Positions 59,504 through 64,000 of a stretch of 64,000 bases of DNA are shown here, piece by piece (positions within the stretch are counted from its first letter, which is position 1; each line of letters starts with the position of its first letter). The DNA comes from Rallus limicola. Taxonomy: Eukaryota; Chordata; Aves; Gruiformes; Rallidae. The stretch covers positions 5,714,558-5,778,557 of the forward strand of contig JAKCOZ010000040.1 of assembly GCA_022605955.1 (NCBI GenBank), read 5' to 3'. The notes under the pieces are model-generated. The model saw only the letters and a list, made by a program, of their open reading frames with translations. It did no database searches and was not told the DNA's origin. The translations under genes were made by a program, and so were the position numbers.

Positions 59504-61450
59504 CTGGAAGAGATGGGAAACAGCTCGGTCAGCGGCTCCTCGGGGCTGCAAAGAGATGGGATGTCAGGTCCAGGTCCCACAGTCGGAGCTCTCCACAGCA
59601 GCCCAGCACTGGGAGGGTTTGGACAGCATCACCATGCAGGCTGGGACAAAACCAAAGCAGTTGCCACCAACCCTCAATCATGACTGTCCTGGAATTGGGT
59701 GCTCAAGCCTGAATTTGAGGGAGCAGTGAAGGGCAAGCAAGCCCTTTCCTAGGCGTGCGTGTCCCCCACCTCCACAGAATCACAGACTGGTCTGGGGTGG
59801 AAGGGACCCCAAGGGTCACAGAGCTCCAACCCCCTGCCACAGGCAGGGACACCAACCTCCAGGCCTGGAGCTACACAAGGGTGCCCAGGGCTCCATCCAA
59901 CCTGGCCCAACCTCCATCTCACCTGCATTTCCATGATGGACATGAGGTCCTGCCACTGCTGCTCCAGATCGAAGGGTGACTCGGTCTCAGTGAGGAGAGG
60001 AGACAGCAGGCTGGTCTGGATGCCCGTGGACCTGCTCTCTCCGGGCACAGCTTCGCTCAGGGTGGAGACATCCGCAGCTGGAAACTAACCACGTGAGGCA
60101 GAGTCAGGCCCTGGCTGCTCAGCGGCGGCCAGGGAGCCAGCACTCCCGAACGCCCTTCCACCTCCATGCAGGCAAATCGCTTCTCCTTTTGTTCAAAGCA
60201 AACCGGTTCCAGCTATTCCCTCCACAGTTCACTATGAACTAATTAGAAGCAAAAGCCAGAAGTCTTGTAATTAATTGTGACCATCCCCACCCCACCGCTG
60301 GTTTCACAGGCATTGTGATGCCTGGAGCCTCCTTAAGCAGGGTAACCCAATTTACCACCGGTTCTGCGGTCTGGGTGAGGGGTACAAGAAGCACTGAGAC
60401 CCCAGTGAGGGAGTGGAGGGCAGTCACCGCTGCCTCTGGATTTGCCACGGGGAGGCAACTATCACCCCATCCCTGCTCACCTCTGAATTCTCCCCAAAAG
60501 GGAAGGTGGCCTCCAGTAGCCTAAGGCACTCCTCCAGGGACAGGGCTGTCTGATCCTCTGCACCGCCGGGCACCTGATGGGAAACACAAGCGATCGGAGC
60601 GCTGGGATTAGGGAGGGGGTGCTGAGAAACGAGCTCTGGGATTAGGGAGGGGGTGCTGAGAAACGAGCTCCTTTGCAGCAGGGCTTTATTACGGCGCAGC
60701 CAAAAAAGAGCCAGAGGCCCCACCCAGTGTTTCACAGACTCCCATCCTCCAGCTCCAGGAGGACGTCTGAGCAGCCCCCCCCCTCCTCCCCAGCTTCCCC
60801 AAGCACAGCAGGGAAAGGAAACGCGCTGCTTCTGCTCCCGGTGAGCCTCACCTACCGCCAGTGCAAGGGCTGGGCTACACACCGGAGGGGACGCTGTGCC
60901 TACCCGTGCCACCGCCTCTGCCAGACAACCCAAAGGCACCACAAGAACCAGCCGCCCTCGTCCTCGCGCCCTACCGACGGTGACACGGCCATCGCCCTGC
61001 CCGCCTGGCTGCGGCTCCCCGGCCCAGCAGGCAGCCTGCGCCTTCCCGGCATGGAATCCACCCAGACAAACCCTGATCCTGCAGCACAAGTCACACACAC
61101 GACACCACTCACCCCGACAACCGGCCAGAGAACCCCTCACCTCACTACCCCTCCACCTCAGCGGGAGCGCAGACCCCCGGCACGCTGCGTCGCCACGGGC
61201 ACAGACCCCAGCTTGGGCGGCCCTGGGGTGTTACCTGGGCAGGGAAACTCTCCCCGGTCTCTCCATCAACTAGTAGGTTTCTATCCAAGATCTCACTCCC
61301 TCCGCTCCTCCAGCTGTCCCCGCGCTCCCTCCCATCGCTCAGCTCTTTGTCCACTTCGCTCTCTTTCTGACGGTGGCTGTAGTCAAAAATCTCTCGCCCA
61401 GCGCCGAGATCAATATCCTGTCTCCACAGGATGTCAATCAAATCGATGTC
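58178..61450 (-). CDS. NFE2L1: NFE2L1 (NRF1/TCF11) CNC-bZIP transcription factor, C-terminal four coding exons; N-terminal exon outside window
   Basis: Minus-strand exons: 61450-61235, 60573-60481, 60084-59923, 59503-58178, all phase 0 to phase 0, giving 598 contiguous residues. NFE2L1 is an ER-anchored, proteolytically released factor that binds antioxidant-response elements and restores proteasome gene expression (family knowledge). In order: DIDLIDILWRQDIDLG with a DLG-like element, the KEAP1-type ETGE in DGETGES, the Neh4-like exon, and an Asn/Ser/Thr-rich domain with nine N-x-S/T sequons. Next come an acidic activation domain, a DSGLS degron-like motif, poly-Ser, the CNC segment (NDKIINLPVEEFNELLSKYQ), the basic region (RRRGKNKMAAQNCRKRK), a leucine zipper and the C-terminal Neh3-like end. 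The N-terminal ER-targeting exon of about 170 residues is missing; no exon resembling it was found up to 64000. Confidence 0.95.
59775..59908 (-). mobile_element. CR1 retrotransposon 3' fragment in NFE2L1 intron
   Basis: Shares agctccaaccccctgccaca and cctggagctacacaaggg with the copies at 25188 and 45930. Its 5' side ends about 13 bp from the splice donor of the NFE2L1 exon at 59923. Confidence 0.85.
59923..60084 (-). CDS. NFE2L1: NFE2L1 exon with internal methionine cluster
   Basis: The acceptor (cacgtggttag, weak pyrimidine tract) is at 60085 and the donor (gtgaga) below 59923. It encodes FPAADVSTLSEAVPGESRST through SPFDLEQQWQDLMSIMEMQ. The Met residues at the end, with AMEV of the next exon, match the known internal start sites of short NRF1 forms. 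Confidence 0.92.
60481..60573 (-). CDS. NFE2L1: NFE2L1 cassette exon encoding the Neh4-like segment (TCF11-type)
   Basis: The acceptor (tcccatcag) is at 60574 and the donor (gtgagc) below 60481. The 93 bp encode VPGGAEDQTALSLEECLRLL then EATFPFGENSE, 31 residues in phase 0-0. The corresponding human segment of about 30 residues separates the long TCF11 form from the shorter NRF1 form, so this is likely an optional exon here too. Confidence 0.92.
60602..60669. repeat. 34-bp tandem duplication in NFE2L1 intron
   Basis: Two perfect or near-perfect copies of ctgggattagggagggggtg plus ctgagaaacgagct. Confidence 0.88.
61235..61450 (-). CDS. NFE2L1: NFE2L1 exon: DIDLID/DLG and ETGE region
   Basis: The acceptor (gtctttcag) is at 61451 and the donor (gtaaca) below 61235. 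It encodes 72 residues from DIDLIDILWRQDIDLGAGRE to DGETGESFPAQ. Both KEAP1-related motifs known in NRF1 and NRF2 are intact. Confidence 0.94.
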
Positions 61451-61559
61451 CTGAAAGACAGACCACATTTTCCTTCAGCCCTGGGCAGGGTCCCCACCCA
61501 CCGGCCCCTCCCAAGGGACACACACACACACACACCCCCCCTCACACCCCCTCCCCAAC

Positions 61560-63250
61560 CACCACCATCACACCCCCGGCCTGACCCGCAGCCCACCCGC
61601 CGGGCACCCCGCTCCTCCGCCTTCCTTCCTCCGGCAGCCGGCGGCTGTTCTTCCTCCCGGGATCCCCGAGAGCTGTTCCGCAGGCTCCGCATGACGGGTG
61701 AGGCCGGCCCTTCCCTCCCCGCCGCCCATGGCCGCACGCCCGCCGCCGGGAGAGGCGGCTGGGGCCGCCCGGGCCCGCGTCGCGGCGGTGGCTGCGCCGT
61801 GGCCGCCTTGCATCAGCCCGTGGTGCCATCCCGGCCATTTGCATAAGGGGTGGGGTGCGCCGGCAAGGAAAATCCCCGCATTTCCACCCACCTGATGCAA
61901 CTTGAGCCGCGGCCGCCGCCGTCACCGGTCTGTCCGCAGCCCCCCGGGCACCCCCGCCGCCCTGCCCCCGACCGCGGATCCTGCCCTGCGCCCGAACCGC
62001 CGGCCCCCGCCCCACGGCCCCCGCCTCCGGCAGCCTGCGCCGCCGCACCGCGCCTCCACCCCACCCCCCCCTCCTCCCCTCCGGGTCCACCCGCGCCCTG
62101 CCCCGCCGGCGGACCGGCAAGCATCGCCGCGGCACCGGGAAACGACCGCCCCTCCCTCACCCGGAACGGCCCCCGGTACCTTTCTCATGTCCCCGGCTGC
62201 CGCCCGGGGCCGATCATGGTCCCCGGGGGAGTGGGGGGGGGAAAGCGGCGGGGAGGAGGGCTGGCCGGGGCGCGGCGTTTCGCACGCATCGCCGGCCGGG
62301 GCGGCCGGGGAGCCGCGCTCCGCTCCGCTCCGCCCTAACCGGCCACAGGTGCCCGCGGCCCCGCTGCAGCAGCAGCGGCGGCGGGAGCCGCCCCCGCCCC
62401 CCCGTGCGGCTGCTGCTGCTGGTGCTGCGGTGGTGGTGGCGGCGGCGGCGGCGCCCCCCGCTCGGCTGGGCCGGGCTCAGCTGGGCCGGGCTCGGCTCCC
62501 GCCGCCCTGCCCGGGCCGGGCTGCGGCGCGCCCCGCCCGCCCCTCCCCTCCCCCGCGTTACCTTGGCTGCGGCGCCGCCGGGCCCCGCCCCCTCCGCCAG
62601 CGGCGCGCCAAGCCCCGCCCCGCACCCGGGCGGCGGCAACCACCAATCAGAGCCGACGGGGGCCGCCTCTCCCACCAATCCTAGGAGGCGGGGGCCGCCG
62701 TCTCGACCAATGGAAGGAGGTGAAGCGACCGCGCGGCGCCCACCGGGCCGCTCCCCCGCCCTGGCGCTGCGGGGCCCTAACGCCCCCCCCCCCCCCCCCC
62801 GCCGCCACCGCCCCCCCACCCTTCCCCGGCCCGGCCTCGCCCTGCACCGCGCCGGCCCGCACCGCCACCGGGGCGGGGAGAGTGGGGGGGGGGAGAAAGG
62901 GGCTCAGCCCGGGGGGGTCCCCCGGGGAGGGAAGGAGAGGGGGAAGGGAAGGCAAGGCAGGCCGGGGTGACCTTGGCTCCCCAGCCCGGGAGACCCCGGC
63001 CAGGAAGCGACCAGTCCCCATCCCCCCCACCGCACAAACCGGGGGCAAAGCCCCCTCTCCCCTTGCTCCTCGCCCCCCAGCGCCCCCCCCCCCTCCACCC
63101 CGGAGCCTCCCACCAGGCCTGGCCCGCCCCGGGATCGGGCGGTAACCACGGCTGCTGGAGAGGTAGGGCCAAGTGTAAGGAGATCCAACCCCCCCTTTCC
63201 CCCCCCGCAGCGGGCCGGGGCGGGGAGGGGGGGGGGGGGGGCTTTGTCAG
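61560..63250. promoter_or_regulatory. CpG island upstream of the first visible NFE2L1 exon; candidate promoter
   Basis: This is extremely CpG-dense sequence. Plus-strand CCAAT boxes lie at about 62644, 62677 and 62704, and a perfect octamer ATTTGCAT at 61837-61844. Minus-strand donors that could end first exons are CAG|gtgggt (61892), AAG|gtaccg (62180) and AAG|gtaacg (62562). In mammals the NFE2L1 ER-anchor exon lies further 5', which would make this an internal or alternative promoter if the same holds here. Confidence 0.6.
62180..62188 (-). other. Possible alternative NFE2L1 start (Met-Arg-Lys) spliced in phase
   Basis: On the minus strand ATG AGA AAG is followed directly by a GT dinucleotide (gtaccg) in phase 0. 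Joining to the acceptor at 61451 would give MRK-DIDLIDILW, an NFE2L1 without its ER anchor. The donor is weak (no G at +5), so this is a hypothesis only. Confidence 0.25.
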
Positions 63251-64000
63251 CCAGGGCTGAGCCCCGGCAGCTCATCACATGTCTGACGGCCGCGTATTTT
63301 TATCCTCCTGTTGTGGAAACGGCACGGGGCAGCAGTGCCTCCTGCCTTCCCCACCCCCAATGCTGCAGAGGAAAGTCCTCGGGATTAAACCCAGGCAGAG
63401 CGAGCCCCCACCCCCGAAACAACTCGTTCCCCCGGGAACAGGAGATTCCCCAAGCACCCACTGCAGCCAAGCTGCGGAACCCAGGAGCCTTCACACCGCA
63501 CCCAAGGGCGAGCTCCAGCTCCTAAAACATTCCTCCCAGCAGCCGTATTCCCCAAGCAAGGTCGTGCCTGGCCCGTGTGATCCGCAGGGAGTCGCGGTAT
63601 TTTTAAGTGCTGGGAAAAGTCATGGAAAAATTTCAACCCCGGCCCTAAAGCCATCTGTGTATCATCATCATCATCCACCTAACGAGGGGGGGGGGGGAAG
63701 GATGGAGCCCTGCAGGTGCCTTCCAGAGGCAGCATCTGCCGGGAGCCGCAGAGCCGACACAAGATTCCCACTGGAACAGCCGGGCAGCTGATGGGGAAGT
63801 CAAAGCTCCAGTTAAAGACACTCAAAATCCTTTAAAACCTCCCAAAAAAAAAGAAAAAAAGCCCAGCTGGGGCGATGCTTTGGAACGAGCATCACGCAGC
63901 AGCGAGTTGGGCCTGGCTGGCCCCCGGGGTGGGGGGGTGGGGGTGTGGGGGGGCGGGGATGGGGTGGGAAGAGAGGGCGATGCGACGGCGTGACGCTGTG
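63251..64000. other. Sequence upstream of the NFE2L1 CpG island
   Basis: Unique GC-rich sequence with no exon, RNA gene or repeat recognised; probably NFE2L1 intron or 5' flank. Confidence 0.5.

Larger units (their letters stand above)
59504..61234 (-). other. NFE2L1 introns between visible exons
   Basis: Introns 59504-59922, 60085-60480 and 60574-61234. The first contains the CR1 fragment 59775-59908; the third contains a 34-bp tandem duplication at 60602-60669. Confidence 0.75.

Noticed and set aside
61542..62135. Arg/Gly-rich minus-strand frames in the CpG island as the missing NFE2L1 N-terminus
   Set aside because: No hydrophobic ER-anchor segment or similarity to the known N-terminus, and the frames end before usable donors in the right phase.

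Overview
This is vertebrate, almost certainly avian, nuclear DNA. It has split genes with GT-AG introns, several CR1 non-LTR retrotransposon fragments that end in the ATTCTGTG-type octamer repeat, very GC-rich short introns, CpG-island promoters and many long G/C homopolymers. Together these suggest a gene-dense bird microchromosome. Four known genes are recognised from their protein sequence: SKAP1 (+), SNX11 (-), CBX1 (+) and NFE2L1 (-). The order and relative orientation match the mammalian block next to the HOXB cluster (human 17q21.32), read in reverse.

Layout: 1-29.8 kb holds the last seven coding exons of SKAP1 (C-terminal part of the PH domain, acidic tyrosine linker, SH3). The N-terminal half lies outside the window to the left. 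Its long introns carry CR1 copies, minisatellites and about fifteen AT-rich islands that stand out from the GC-rich surroundings and look like non-coding regulatory elements. 29.8-32.4 kb is the tail-to-tail gap between SKAP1 and SNX11. 32.4-40.2 kb is SNX11 on the minus strand, a complete coding set of six exons for a predicted 220-residue protein. 40.1-40.7 kb is a head-to-head CpG-island promoter shared by SNX11 and CBX1. 40.5-53.1 kb is CBX1 (HP1-beta), complete at 185 residues, with a 7.8 kb first intron and a roughly 2 kb 3' UTR. 53.1-56.07 kb is intergenic DNA with a duplicated minisatellite and a set of exon-like segments that I cannot assign. 56.07-61.45 kb is NFE2L1 on the minus strand: four coding exons for the C-terminal 598 residues. 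61.5-63.3 kb is a large CpG island upstream of the first visible NFE2L1 exon. The exon for the ER-anchoring N-terminus was not found and presumably lies beyond 64 kb.

The genes have unrelated jobs: T-cell adhesion signalling (SKAP1), endosomal sorting (SNX11), heterochromatin reading (CBX1) and proteasome/redox stress transcription (NFE2L1). Nothing here is an operon or a defence-type system. The points most worth following are the intronic element cluster in SKAP1, the possible internal promoter of NFE2L1, the mirrored promoter motifs between SNX11 and CBX1, and the unassigned exon-like series at 55.2-56.0 kb. Gene identities and exon edges rest on reading the translations and splice sites by eye against remembered family sequences. 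No alignment or expression data were available.
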